DNA of 64,000 nt from Streptomyces griseoviridis (GTDB lineage: Bacteria; Actinomycetota; Actinomycetes; Streptomycetales; Streptomycetaceae). Shown piece after piece: positions 24,464 through 33,582 of this stretch. Under the pieces are notes generated by a model that saw only the letters and a list, made by a program, of their open reading frames with translations, had not been told where the DNA came from and searched no databases. The stretch lies in NCBI RefSeq assembly GCF_005222485.1, contig NZ_CP029078.1, positions 3,376,001 to 3,440,000 of the forward strand, in the 5' to 3' direction. How positions within the stretch are numbered: the stretch's first letter is position 1; every line of letters begins with the position of its first letter. A program made the position numbers and the translations under genes.

Positions 24464-26266
24464 GTGCCCTCCAGACGTACCGTCCTCACCGCGACCATGG
24501 GCGCCGCCGCGTCCCTCGCGGTCACCGGCACCGCCCGCGCCGACGAACGCGGGCTCCGGTCCCTGCTCGGGCGGATGACGCTGCCCGAGAAGGTCGGCCA
24601 GCTCTTCGTCATGCGGGTCTACGGCCACTCCGCCACCGCCCCCGACCAGGCCGACATCGACGCCAACCTGAGCGAGATCGGCGTCCGCGACGCGGCCGAG
24701 CTGATCGCCGAGTACCACGTCGGCGGCATCATCTACTTCACCTGGGCCCACAACACCCGCGACCCGCACCAGATCGCCGCCCTCTCCAACGGCATCCAGC
24801 GGGCGTCCCTCTCCCGGCCGCGCGGGCTGCCCGTGCTGATCTCCACCGACCAGGAGCACGGCGCCGTCGCCCGGGTCGGGGCGCCAGCCACGATGCTGCC
24901 CGGCGCGATGGCCGTCGGCGCGGGCGGCTCCCGCGCCGACGCCCGGACCCTGGGCCGGGTCTCCGGCCGTGAGCTGCGCGCCCTCGGCATCCGCCAGGAC
25001 TACGCGCCGGTCGCCGACGTGAACGTCAACCCGGCCAACCCGGTCATCGGGGTCCGCTCCTTCGGCTCCGACCCGGACGCCGTCGCCGCGCTGGTCGCCG
25101 CCGAGGTGGCCGGCTACCAGCGGTCCGCCGTCGCGGCGACCGCCAAGCACTTCCCCGGGCACGGCGACACCGCCGTCGACAGCCACTTCGGGTTCCCCGT
25201 CATCACGCACAGCCGCGCCCTGTGGTCGACGCTGGACGCGGTGCCGTTCCGGGCCGCGATCCGGGCCGGCGTCGACTCGATCATGACCGGGCACCTCATG
25301 GTGCCGGCCCTCGACGGCTCGGGCGACCCGGCCACCCTCTCCCACCCGATCGTCACCGGCGTGCTCCGCGGCGAACTGGGCTACGACGGGCTGGTGGTGA
25401 CCGACTCGCTCGGCATGGAGGGCGTGCGCACCAAGTACGGCGACGACCGGGTCCCGGTGCTCGCCCTGAAGGCGGGGGTCGACCAGCTCCTCAACCCGCC
25501 GTCCCTGGAGATCGCCTGGAACGCCGTCCTCAAGGCCGTCGAGGACGGGGAGCTGACGGAGGCGCGGATCGACGCGTCGGTCCTGCGCGTCCTGCGCCTG
25601 AAGTCCCGGCTCGGCCTGTTCGACGAGCCGTACGTCGCCGAGGACGAGGTGGATCTGTTCGTCGGCACCCGGGCGCACCGCGCGACCGCCGACCGGATCG
25701 CCGAGCGGACCACGACGCTGCTGGCCAACGAGGGCGGAGTGCTGCCGCTGTCGCCGCGCACCCACCGCCGGCTGCTGGTGGCCGGCCCCGATCCGGCCTC
25801 ACCCTCGGGCACCACGGGGCCGCCGACGTCCGTCCTCGCGGCGGCCCTGACGCGGCTGGGCTTCACCGCGACCGCCCGCCCCACCGGGACCACCCCGTCC
25901 GCCGCCGACATCGCGGCCGCGGTGGCCGCCGCGCGGGACGTGGACGCGATCGTCGTCGGCACCTACAACCTGACGGCGGACAGCACCCAGAAGACCCTGG
26001 TCGAACGGCTCACCGCGACCGGGAAGCCGGTGGTGGCGGTGGCGATCCGCAACCCGTACGACCTCGCCCACCTGCCCGGCGTCCCCGCCGTCCTGGCCAC
26101 GTACTCCTGGACCGACGTCGAACTCCGGGCGGCGGCCCGGGTGATCGCGGGCCTCGCCCGGCCCAGGGGACGGCTGCCGGTCCCGGTCCCGGCCGCCGAC
26201 GACCCGACCCGGGTGCTGCGGCCCCTCGGCTACGGGCTGTCGTACCGGAACGGCCCGACGGCGTAG
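24464..26266 (+). CDS. Secreted glycoside hydrolase family 3 beta-N-acetylhexosaminidase
   Basis: 600 aa. The signal peptide has a twin arginine (PSRRTVLTATMGAAASLAVT, cut after TARA). The GH3 barrel contains KHFPGHGDTAVDSH, the Asp-His dyad motif of NagZ-type enzymes, and the nucleophile aspartate in VVTDSLGM. A second alpha/beta-sandwich domain follows residue ~400. It probably releases GlcNAc from peptidoglycan or chitin fragments outside the cell. GTG 24464 is preceded by GGAAGGAG. A paired inverted repeat in the promoter suggests regulation. A 10-bp stem hairpin lies just beyond the stop. Confidence 0.9.
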   Translation: MPSRRTVLTATMGAAASLAVTGTARADERGLRSLLGRMTLPEKVGQLFVMRVYGHSATAPDQADIDANLSEIGVRDAAELIAEYHVGGIIYFTWAHNTRDPHQIAALSNGIQRASLSRPRGLPVLISTDQEHGAVARVGAPATMLPGAMAVGAGGSRADARTLGRVSGRELRALGIRQDYAPVADVNVNPANPVIGVRSFGSDPDAVAALVAAEVAGYQRSAVAATAKHFPGHGDTAVDSHFGFPVITHSRALWSTLDAVPFRAAIRAGVDSIMTGHLMVPALDGSGDPATLSHPIVTGVLRGELGYDGLVVTDSLGMEGVRTKYGDDRVPVLALKAGVDQLLNPPSLEIAWNAVLKAVEDGELTEARIDASVLRVLRLKSRLGLFDEPYVAEDEVDLFVGTRAHRATADRIAERTTTLLANEGGVLPLSPRTHRRLLVAGPDPASPSGTTGPPTSVLAAALTRLGFTATARPTGTTPSAADIAAAVAAARDVDAIVVGTYNLTADSTQKTLVERLTATGKPVVAVAIRNPYDLAHLPGVPAVLATYSWTDVELRAAARVIAGLARPRGRLPVPVPAADDPTRVLRPLGYGLSYRNGPTA

Positions 26267-26280
26267 AAGCCACCGGCCAG

Positions 26281-26316
26281 CAGCCGCCGGCCACCGCACC
26301 CGGCGACCGGCGGCTG
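26281..26316 (+). terminator. Hairpin after the GH3 gene
   Basis: CAGCCGCCGG (26281-26290) pairs perfectly with CCGGCGGCTG (26307-26316) around a 16-nt loop, 15 bp after the stop codon. There is no T tract, as is common in Streptomyces. Confidence 0.55.
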
Positions 26317-26459
26317 CCTGAACGTCGGGGCGACGGCCGGGTCCTGAGGACCGGCGGCCCGAGCCCCAGGTCCCCAGGGCTGGGAGGGGACGCGAGCCCC
26401 TGTCTCACGGAGCCGCACTCCTGATCTCACGGAGCCGCGCCCCCGCCCCTCCCCCGATC

Positions 26460-27947
26460 TCAGTGCCGCAGCGTGGGTTCGCGTTCCACGTCCCGGACGT
26501 CCAGCTTCGCGTCGAACTTCGCGAGCGGCTTCGGCTGGGCGGTCGGGGTGGCGGGTGCCACTCCGGCCCAGTCCAGGATGCGGGCGGTGGCGAGCGTCTT
26601 CTCGTCGGCGGTGAGCCCCGCGACGTTCGCGCCGTGGTTCATGCCGGGCGCGGTCAGGACGTAGGAGTCCTTGGCGCCCTTGCCGAGGCGGAACCGCTCC
26701 GCTCCCCACGGGTCGTTCTGCCCGTACACGAACATCATGTGCCGGGCGTTGTGCCGCACCCAGGTGTCGACGTCACGCATCGCCAGCGGCTGGAACCGCA
26801 TCGGGATGGACCTCGGCACGAAGTTGCGCGGCGGCTGGTAGCCGTAGCGGACGTACTTCTTCTCGATGTACGGGAAGTGGATCGTCGGCGCCCCCAGCTG
26901 GGTGCCCGCCTGGTAGTAGTACGGCGTGTACGGGGACAGCCCCTGGTCGGTGTAGAACGAGAACCCGGAGATGGTGTCGACGGAGTTCCAGATGTCGTCG
27001 TCGCTCGCGTTCTTCGCGTCGGCCGGGACGGTGGCGCAGTCGGAGACCAGGCTGTACTGCCAGAAGCCCCAGACGTAGTCGAGGACGACCGCCTCGTAGG
27101 CCCGGTCGAGGCTGCCGATGGTGGTGAAGGTGTAGCCGTTCTCGGCCGCGTACGCCGCGTACTTCTCCTCAAGGCGCTCGCGGCGCACCAGCGCCTCCCG
27201 CTGGACGGCGTTCAGCCGGTCGCGGCACTCCTTGGTGCCGACCGTGGTGAAGAAGCGGTCGTAGGCGGAGTCCTCGTCGTTGACGACGTCGTTGGGGGCG
27301 ACGTACGCGACGACGCCGTCCATGTCCTTGGGGTAGAACCGCTCGTAGTAGGTGGCGGTCATGCCGCCCTTGGAGCCGCCGGTGGCGAGCCAGTTGGCGG
27401 AGTAGATCTTCTTCAGGGCCGAGAAGAGGCGGTGCTGGTCGCTGGCCGCCTGCCAGATGTCGAGCTTGGACCAGTCGGCCGGGTCGGGCCGCGACGGCGT
27501 GAAGTAGCGGTACTCCAGGGAGACCTGGTTGCCGTCGACGATCTGGGTCGGCTCCCGCCTGCTCGGGGTCGTCGAGACGTTGTAGCCGCCGGTGTAGAAG
27601 ACCGTCGGCCTGCTGACGTCCTTGTGCAGCACGGTGATCCGCTGCTGGAACGTCCCCTTGGACGGGTGCCGGTGGTCGACCGGCTGGGTGTAGCCGAGGA
27701 CGAAGAACCGGTACCCGGGGTACGGCTTCTCCTCGATCAGGCTCATCCCCGGAACGGCGAGCAGCCGGTCCTTGATGTCGGCAGCATCGGCGGTCGCGCC
27801 GTGTCCCGCGGTGGCGGCGGTGTCGGCCGCGCCGGTGGTGCCGGTCGTCCCGGTGGCCTCCGACCCGGCGGCGGTGGCCGCCTGGGCCGTCGTCAGCGTG
27901 CCCGTGAGCACGGTGAGCGCCAGCAGCCATCTGAGCGCCTTGCGCAT
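26460..27947 (-). CDS. Secreted S37-family (PS-10) aminopeptidase
   Basis: 495 aa. A Sec signal (RKALRWLLALTVLTGTLTTAQA) is followed by a Thr/Gly/Ala-rich linker to about residue 55. The catalytic domain then matches the Streptomyces prolyl-tripeptidyl aminopeptidase family S37. Visible features are the FVLGYTQPVDHRHP start, nucleophile serine in TGGSKGGMT, an aspartate in YGQNDPWGAE and the histidine in PGMNHG. The length fits the family. It would remove short peptides from the N-termini of substrates outside the cell. No close operon partner is seen. Confidence 0.88.
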   Translation of the reverse strand: MRKALRWLLALTVLTGTLTTAQAATAAGSEATGTTGTTGAADTAATAGHGATADAADIKDRLLAVPGMSLIEEKPYPGYRFFVLGYTQPVDHRHPSKGTFQQRITVLHKDVSRPTVFYTGGYNVSTTPSRREPTQIVDGNQVSLEYRYFTPSRPDPADWSKLDIWQAASDQHRLFSALKKIYSANWLATGGSKGGMTATYYERFYPKDMDGVVAYVAPNDVVNDEDSAYDRFFTTVGTKECRDRLNAVQREALVRRERLEEKYAAYAAENGYTFTTIGSLDRAYEAVVLDYVWGFWQYSLVSDCATVPADAKNASDDDIWNSVDTISGFSFYTDQGLSPYTPYYYQAGTQLGAPTIHFPYIEKKYVRYGYQPPRNFVPRSIPMRFQPLAMRDVDTWVRHNARHMMFVYGQNDPWGAERFRLGKGAKDSYVLTAPGMNHGANVAGLTADEKTLATARILDWAGVAPATPTAQPKPLAKFDAKLDVRDVEREPTLRH

Positions 27948-28047
27948 GCACCCTCCCCTGTTCGGTACAGATGTCCGCCGGAAGCTAACCGAGCAACCGG
28001 GTCCCGCACCAGGGGAGTTCAAGAATTGGCTGTGTGAAACCCGTGGG

Positions 28048-28455
28048 TCAGCAAAGGATCCACCCGGAACTGACGGTCCCGGCACTCATACTGCCCTTGA
28101 TCCACACGCAGCGGCGGCCGGCGTGCACGGTGACCGGTCCCGCGTGTCGCGTGTACCAGCCCTTGTCGACGACGGGCCGGTTGCCGCGCGCCTGGACGCT
28201 GACCGACATGGTGCGCCTCGCGCCGTTCTCGCGGGCCGGCACGGTGACGGCGCAGACGTAGCCGTCGCGCTTGTAGACGTGCACGGTGCCGGTCGAGAAC
28301 GGCAGGTCGAGCACGTGGCGCCCGGCGCAGTAGGGGGCCGCCCGGTTCTCGGCGGTGGCCTCGGCCGTCGCGGGGGCCGCGACCGTGAGCGCGCCGGCCG
28401 CGATCAGCAGCGCCGTGCCGAGCGCGAGCCGTCGTCGTGTCGCCCCGCCACCCAC
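28048..28455 (-). CDS. Small secreted protein, unknown function
   Basis: 135 aa from the GTG at complement 28453-28455, which has GGGAG 5 bp upstream. The same frame is open to an ATG at 28494 and one at 28563. A signal peptide (TRRRLALGTALLIAAGALTVAAP, seen as RRRLALGT then ALLIAAGALTVAAP) precedes a mature part of ~100 residues. The mature part has four cysteines (PYCAG, YVCAV, RRCVW, ILC), likely two disulfides, and a Lys-Gly-Trp motif. I do not recognise the family. Five copies of a TCCGTAC element lie just upstream. Confidence 0.68.
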   Translation of the reverse strand: MGGGATRRRLALGTALLIAAGALTVAAPATAEATAENRAAPYCAGRHVLDLPFSTGTVHVYKRDGYVCAVTVPARENGARRTMSVSVQARGNRPVVDKGWYTRHAGPVTVHAGRRCVWIKGSMSAGTVSSGWILC

Positions 28456-28483
28456 CGCCGCTCCCTTCGTCACCCGTGTGAGG

Positions 28484-28558
28484 TCCGTACACATCCGAGG
28501 TCCGTACGGGACGTCGGCTGTCCGTACGGGACGTCTGAGGTCCGTACTGATGTACGGA
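28484..28558. repeat. Phased TCCGTAC repeats upstream of the small secreted protein
   Basis: TCCGTAC occurs at 28484, 28501, 28521 and 28541, and once inverted (GTACGGA, 28552-28558). Three copies are spaced exactly 20 bp, about two helical turns, and TCCGTACGGGACGTC is duplicated perfectly (28501 and 28521). The array spans the likely promoter of the gene ending at 28048, so cooperative regulator binding is plausible. Confidence 0.7.
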
Positions 28559-28649
28559 CGCATGAGACCGGTGAAGGGTTGCCCTCCCGACCTCCGCCGG
28601 CCCGCGGCCCGCGGTCAGCCGCCCGCGGTCAGCAGTCAGCGGCCCGCGG

Positions 28650-31600
28650 TCAGGGCAGTTGCGGGGCCAGGACCGGCTCGCCCGGTTCGTCGTCCGAGCT
28701 GCCGACGAAGGTCCGCCACAGCCGCGCGTACCGGCCCTCGCGGGCGAGGAGTTCGGCGTGCGTGCCGTCCTCGGCGACCCGGCCGCGGTCCATGACGACG
28801 ATCCGGTCGGCGCGCGCCGCGGTGGTCAGCCGGTGCGCCACCACGAGCGTGGTGCGGCGCCCGGCCAGCCGGTCCGTCGCCTGGTTGACGAGGGCCTCGG
28901 TGGCCAGGTCGAGGGCGGCGGTCGCCTCGTCGAGGAGCAGTATGTCCGGGTCGACGAGTTCGGCGCGGGCCAGCGCGATCAGCTGGCGCTGGCCCGCCGA
29001 GAGGTTGCGGCCGCGCTCGGCGACCTCGTGCAGATAGCCGCCGTCGAGCGTGGCGATCATCTCGTGGGCGCCGACCGCCCTGGCCGCCGCCTCCACCTGG
29101 GCGTCGGTGGCGTCCGGGCGGCCGTAGGCGATGGCGTCCCTGACGGTGCCTTGGAACAGGTACGCCTCCTGCGGGACGACGCCGAGCCGGTGCCGGTAGG
29201 AGGTGAGGCCGAGGGCGCGCAGATCGGTGCCGTCGACGGTGATCCGGCCGCCCGTCGGGTCGTAGAAGCGGGCGACGAGCTTGACGACCGTCGACTTGCC
29301 CGCGCCGGTCTCCCCGACGAACGCGACGGTCTGCCCGGCCGGTATCCGCAGGTCGACGCCGCTGATGGCCTCCTCGTCGGTGCCGTACGCGAAGTGGACG
29401 TCCTCGAAGGCGATGTCGCCGCGCAGCGAGAGCACGTCGAGGGGCTCGTCCGCGGTCTTGGTGGAGGTGGGCTCCTGGAGGAGTTCCTGGATGCGGCCCA
29501 GCGAGACGGTGGCCTGCTGGTAGCCGTCGAAGACCTGGGAGAGCTGCTGGACGGGGGCGAAGAACAGGTCGATGTAGAGCAGGTAGGCGACCAGCGCGCC
29601 GGTGGTGAGGGTGGCGTCGTCGACCCGGCCCGCGCCGGTGATCAGGACGGCCGCCGCGGCGACCGACGACAGCAGCTGGACGAACGGGAAGTAGACCGAG
29701 ATCAGCCATTGGCCGCGGACGCGGGCCTGGCGGTAGCTGTCGCTGCGGTCGGCGAACCGGGCGCCGCCGTCGCGTTCGCGTCCGAAGGCCTGCACGATCC
29801 GCAGGCCCGACACCGACTCCTGGAGGTCGGCGTTGACCACCGAGACGCGTTCGCGGGCGAGTTCGTACGCCTTGACGCTGGCCCGGCGGAAGAAGTAGGT
29901 GGCGACGACGAGCGGCGGCAACGTCGCGAAGACGACGAGCGCGAGCTGCACGTCGATGGCCAGCAGGGCGACCATGATGCCGAAGAAGGTGACGACCGAG
30001 ACGAACGCGGTGACCAGGCCGGTCTGGAGGAACGTCGACAGGGCGTCGACGTCGGTGGTCATCCGGGTCATGATCCGGCCGGTCAGCTCCCGCTCGTAGT
30101 AGTCGAGCCCGAGCCGCTGGAGCTGGGAGAAGATCTTCAGGCGCAGCGAGTAGAGGACGCGTTCGCCGGTGCGTCCGGTCATCCGGGTCTCGCCGATCTG
30201 CGCCGCCCACTGCACGAGGACGGCGGCCAGGCCGAGCAGCGCGGCGGCCCAGACCGCGCCGATCGCCATCGCGGTGACGCCCTGGTCGATGCCGTGCCTG
30301 ATCAGCACCGGCAGCAGCAGTCCCATGCCGGCGTCGACGGCGACGAGGGCGAGGCTGATCAGCAGCGGGAGGCGGAAGCCGCGCAGCAGGCGGCGGAGTC
30401 CGTAGGAGTCCTCGGCGCGGACGGCGTGGCCCTCGTCGATGCCGGGGGTGTCGGTGGCCGGGGGCAGCGCGTCGACCTGGGCGAGCAGCCCCGGGGTGGC
30501 GGGCATGCCGGACAGGGCGGTGTCCTTGGGGGCCCGGTCGCCGGTCCACAGGCGGGGGGTGACGCCGCGTTCGGCGTCGAACGCGGCGTCGAGTTCGTCG
30601 CGGACGGAGGTGTCCTCGGGGCGGGCGGCGGGCCGGGGGTGGCCGGGTGAGACGCCGCCCAGCTCGTCGGGGTCGGTGAGCAGCCGCCGGTAGAGCGCGG
30701 AGCGGGCCTGGAGCTCCTCGTGGGTGCCGAGGTCGGCGAGGCGTCCGGCGTCGAGGACGGCGATGCGGTCGGCGAGCGCGAGGGTGGAGCGGCGGTGGGC
30801 GATCAGCAGGGTGGTGCGGCCCCGCATGACCTGTTTGAGCGCCTCGTGGATCTCGTGCTCGACGCGGGCGTCGACGGCGGAGGTGGCGTCGTCGAGGACG
30901 AGCAGGCGGGGGTCGGCGAGGATGGCGCGGGCCAGGGCGACGCGCTGGCGCTGGCCGCCGGAGAGGGTCAGTCCGTGTTCGCCGACCTTGGTGGCGTAGC
31001 CGTCGGGCAGCTCGCTGATGAAACGGTCGGCCTGGGCGGCGCGGGCCGCCTCGCGTATCTGCTCGTCGGTGGCGTCGGGGCGGCCGTAGGCGATGTTGTC
31101 GCGGACGGTCTCGGAGAAGAGGAAGGAGTCCTCGGGGACCAGGCCGATGGCGGACCGCAGCGAGGCCAGGGTCAGTTCGCGGACGTCGTGGCCGCCGACC
31201 AGGACGGCGCCGTGGCCGACGTCGTAGAAGCGGGGCAGCAGCAGTGAGACGGTGGACTTGCCCGAGCCGGAGGAGCCGACGACGGCGAGGGTCTCGCCCG
31301 CCCCGATCTCGAAGCTGAGTCCGGAGAGCACCGGGCGGCCGTCCGCGTAGCCGAAGGACACGTCGTCGAACTCGACGGTGGCGGGCGCGTCGGCGGGCAG
31401 GGTCTTCGTGCCGTCGCTCATGGACGGTTCGGTGTCGATCAGCTCCAGGACGCGTTCGGTGCCCGCCCGTGCCTGCTGGCCGACGGTGAGGACCATGGCG
31501 AGCATCCGCACCGGGCCGACGAGCTGGGCGAGGTAGGTGGAGAACGCGACGAACGTGCCGAGCGTGATGTGTCCGCGTACGGCGAGCCAGCCGCCGAACG

Positions 31601-32381
31601 CGAGCATGGCGACCTGCCCGAAGGCGGGCACGGCCTGGAGGGCGGGGGTGTAGCGGGAGTTCAGCCGGATGGTGCGCAGCCGCCCGGCGAACAGCCGCCT
31701 GCTGACCTCGCGGAGCTTGCCGGTCTCCTGCTCCTCCTGCCCGAACCCCTTGACGACCCGGACGCCGCTGACGGCGCCGTCCACGACGCCCGCGACGGCG
31801 GCGGCCTGGGCCTGCGCGTACCAGGTGGCGGGGTGCAGCCGGGAGCGGCTGCGGCGGGCGATCCACCACAGCGCGGGCGCGACGGCGAGGGCGACCAGGG
31901 TGAGCGGCGGGGAGAGCCACGCCATGATGCCCAGGGAGATCACGAAGAGCAGGACGTTCCCGATGGTCATCGGGAGCATGAACAGCAGGCCCTGGATCAG
32001 CTGGAGGTCGCTGGTGGCGCGGCCGACGACCTGCCCGGTGGAGAGTTCGTCCTGGCGGCGGCCGTCGAGCCGGGTGATCGTCGTGAACATCTCGGTGCGC
32101 AGGTCGTGCTGGACGTCGAGGGCGAGCCGGCCGCCGTAGTACCTGCGGATGTAGGTGAGGACGTACACGGCGCCGGCGGCGGCGAGCAGCGCCCCGGCCC
32201 AGGGCGCCATGGACCGGGTGTGGTCGCCGACGACGTCGTCGATGATCACTTTGGTGATCAGCGGGACGACGGCCAGGACCGCCATGCCCGCCAGCGAGGA
32301 GCCGAGAGCGAGGACGACGTCCTTCGGATACCGCCAGGCGTATCCGGCCAGTCGCCGTACCCATCCCCGTTGCGCTTCCAC
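28650..32381 (-). CDS. Two-in-one ABC exporter (TMD-NBD-TMD-NBD)
   Basis: 1243 aa containing two complete half-transporters. The first has six helices, Walker A GSSGSGKST and signature LSGGQRQRVALARAI with Walker B LLVLDDATSAVD, where the usual catalytic Glu is Asp. The second has its own six-helix domain, Walker A GETGAGKST, signature LSAGQRQLIALARAE and Walker B ILLLDEATAALD with Glu. One ATP site is therefore probably degenerate, as in heterodimeric type IV exporters, but fused. Residues ~575-660 form a Pro/Asp-rich linker. It starts at a GTG with GGGAGG upstream. The substrate could be a lipid or drug. A known fused relative is mycobacterial Rv0194; I infer kinship from architecture only. 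Confidence 0.9.
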   Translation of the reverse strand: MEAQRGWVRRLAGYAWRYPKDVVLALGSSLAGMAVLAVVPLITKVIIDDVVGDHTRSMAPWAGALLAAAGAVYVLTYIRRYYGGRLALDVQHDLRTEMFTTITRLDGRRQDELSTGQVVGRATSDLQLIQGLLFMLPMTIGNVLLFVISLGIMAWLSPPLTLVALAVAPALWWIARRSRSRLHPATWYAQAQAAAVAGVVDGAVSGVRVVKGFGQEEQETGKLREVSRRLFAGRLRTIRLNSRYTPALQAVPAFGQVAMLAFGGWLAVRGHITLGTFVAFSTYLAQLVGPVRMLAMVLTVGQQARAGTERVLELIDTEPSMSDGTKTLPADAPATVEFDDVSFGYADGRPVLSGLSFEIGAGETLAVVGSSGSGKSTVSLLLPRFYDVGHGAVLVGGHDVRELTLASLRSAIGLVPEDSFLFSETVRDNIAYGRPDATDEQIREAARAAQADRFISELPDGYATKVGEHGLTLSGGQRQRVALARAILADPRLLVLDDATSAVDARVEHEIHEALKQVMRGRTTLLIAHRRSTLALADRIAVLDAGRLADLGTHEELQARSALYRRLLTDPDELGGVSPGHPRPAARPEDTSVRDELDAAFDAERGVTPRLWTGDRAPKDTALSGMPATPGLLAQVDALPPATDTPGIDEGHAVRAEDSYGLRRLLRGFRLPLLISLALVAVDAGMGLLLPVLIRHGIDQGVTAMAIGAVWAAALLGLAAVLVQWAAQIGETRMTGRTGERVLYSLRLKIFSQLQRLGLDYYERELTGRIMTRMTTDVDALSTFLQTGLVTAFVSVVTFFGIMVALLAIDVQLALVVFATLPPLVVATYFFRRASVKAYELARERVSVVNADLQESVSGLRIVQAFGRERDGGARFADRSDSYRQARVRGQWLISVYFPFVQLLSSVAAAAVLITGAGRVDDATLTTGALVAYLLYIDLFFAPVQQLSQVFDGYQQATVSLGRIQELLQEPTSTKTADEPLDVLSLRGDIAFEDVHFAYGTDEEAISGVDLRIPAGQTVAFVGETGAGKSTVVKLVARFYDPTGGRITVDGTDLRALGLTSYRHRLGVVPQEAYLFQGTVRDAIAYGRPDATDAQVEAAARAVGAHEMIATLDGGYLHEVAERGRNLSAGQRQLIALARAELVDPDILLLDEATAALDLATEALVNQATDRLAGRRTTLVVAHRLTTAARADRIVVMDRGRVAEDGTHAELLAREGRYARLWRTFVGSSDDEPGEPVLAPQLP

Positions 32382-32499
32382 GCGGGTGCCTCCCTCTGCT
32401 GCCGTCTACGCCGCAGGTGCCAACGCCGACGGGCCGGGATTTCATCCCGCCGCAACAAATGAGGGGGCCGGGGCTCCGGTGACGGTCCCGGCCGGGGAG

Positions 32500-33534
32500 C
32501 TACGCGGTGCGGACGCGCAGGCGGTAGAAACGGGTCGTCTGGGCCGGGTTCTGGTTGTCGTCGCTGGCCAGCAGGACGTGCAGGGTCCCCCGGTCGCGGC
32601 CGGTGATCGCCATCGCCTCGATGTTGTCGAGGAGCGGGTTGGGCTGGGGCTGCTTGGCGGTGGCGCCCAGGGTCGGGCAGTCGGCGAGGTCCGCGAGCAG
32701 GGTCTTGGCGATCGGGCGGACCCGGGGCTGGCCGGTGAGGTGCTCGATCCGGCTGGTGTCGGTGGCGTGGCGCGGGTCGGCCAGGTAGAGGCGGACGGTG
32801 TTGCCGACGCCCGCGGTGAAGCCGCGTTCCAGGACCAGGAGGCGGCCGTCGGGGGTGGCCTGGACCTCGGGGACGCCGAGCCCGGCGTCGGTGCGGTAGG
32901 CGTACTGGGCGCCGAGCCCGAAGTGGCCGCCCTTGCCGCGCCGCCAGGTCTGGAAGCGGACGGTGCCCGCGCTGTCGCCGCTGATCGCGGACTCCATGGA
33001 CGCCAGCAGGGTCCGTCCGCCGGGCAGCAGTGTCAGGCCCTCGAAGGTGAGGTTGGCGGTGGCGCGGCCCTCGGGGGCCACCTGGAGGGACGGCGGGACG
33101 GGGAGGCGGTCGAGGATCCGGCCGTCGCGGCTGTAACGGCGGATCGACGGCTCGGTCTCGGAGGTGATGAGGCGGGTGCCGTCGCGGTCCACGGCCAGGC
33201 CCTCGGAGTCAAGCTCGGCGCCGTGCTCGTCGGCGAGGACGGTCACCGCGCGCGGGGCGAGGGTGCGGGCGTCGAGGGCGAAGAGCGAGGAACGGTCGGA
33301 GAGGGCGGCGAGGGAGCCGTCCCGGTCCACCGCGAGGGCGGAGAGGTTCCCGACGAAGGTGCCCTGGAACGTCGTCTTGTCGAGCGCGTCGGAGAAGCGG
33401 TCGAGGGTGACGGAGGGCGAGCAGCGGCCACCGCCGGCGGGGGTGGCCGCGGCGGGGGCGGGTCCGGCGGCGGTCAGGCAGGTGGCCGCCGCCAGGGCCG
33501 CGGCGGTGGACGCGAGTACGGTTCGCAGGCGCAT
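32500..33534 (-). CDS. Secreted phytase-like/esterase-like beta-propeller protein
   Basis: 344 aa. A signal peptide ends near PAPAAATPA. The mature protein belongs to the family described as esterase-like activity of phytase (PF13449). Features are NLSALAVDRDGSLAALSDRS near the start, LDSEGLAVDRDGTRLITSE in the middle, and DNIEAMAITGRDRGTLHVLLASDDN at the end (shorter pieces quoted: LDSEGLAV, NIEAMAI). Acidic loops would bind calcium. Enzymatic activity is not certain for this family. ATG 33534 was chosen over the GTG at 33543. It lies 49 bp downstream of the beta-lactamase-like gene on the same strand. Confidence 0.8.
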   Translation of the reverse strand: MRLRTVLASTAAALAAATCLTAAGPAPAAATPAGGGRCSPSVTLDRFSDALDKTTFQGTFVGNLSALAVDRDGSLAALSDRSSLFALDARTLAPRAVTVLADEHGAELDSEGLAVDRDGTRLITSETEPSIRRYSRDGRILDRLPVPPSLQVAPEGRATANLTFEGLTLLPGGRTLLASMESAISGDSAGTVRFQTWRRGKGGHFGLGAQYAYRTDAGLGVPEVQATPDGRLLVLERGFTAGVGNTVRLYLADPRHATDTSRIEHLTGQPRVRPIAKTLLADLADCPTLGATAKQPQPNPLLDNIEAMAITGRDRGTLHVLLASDDNQNPAQTTRFYRLRVRTA

Positions 33535-33582
33535 GGGCGTCACCGTAGGGCCGCGTGGTGACGGGCGGGAGTACGGGGGGCG

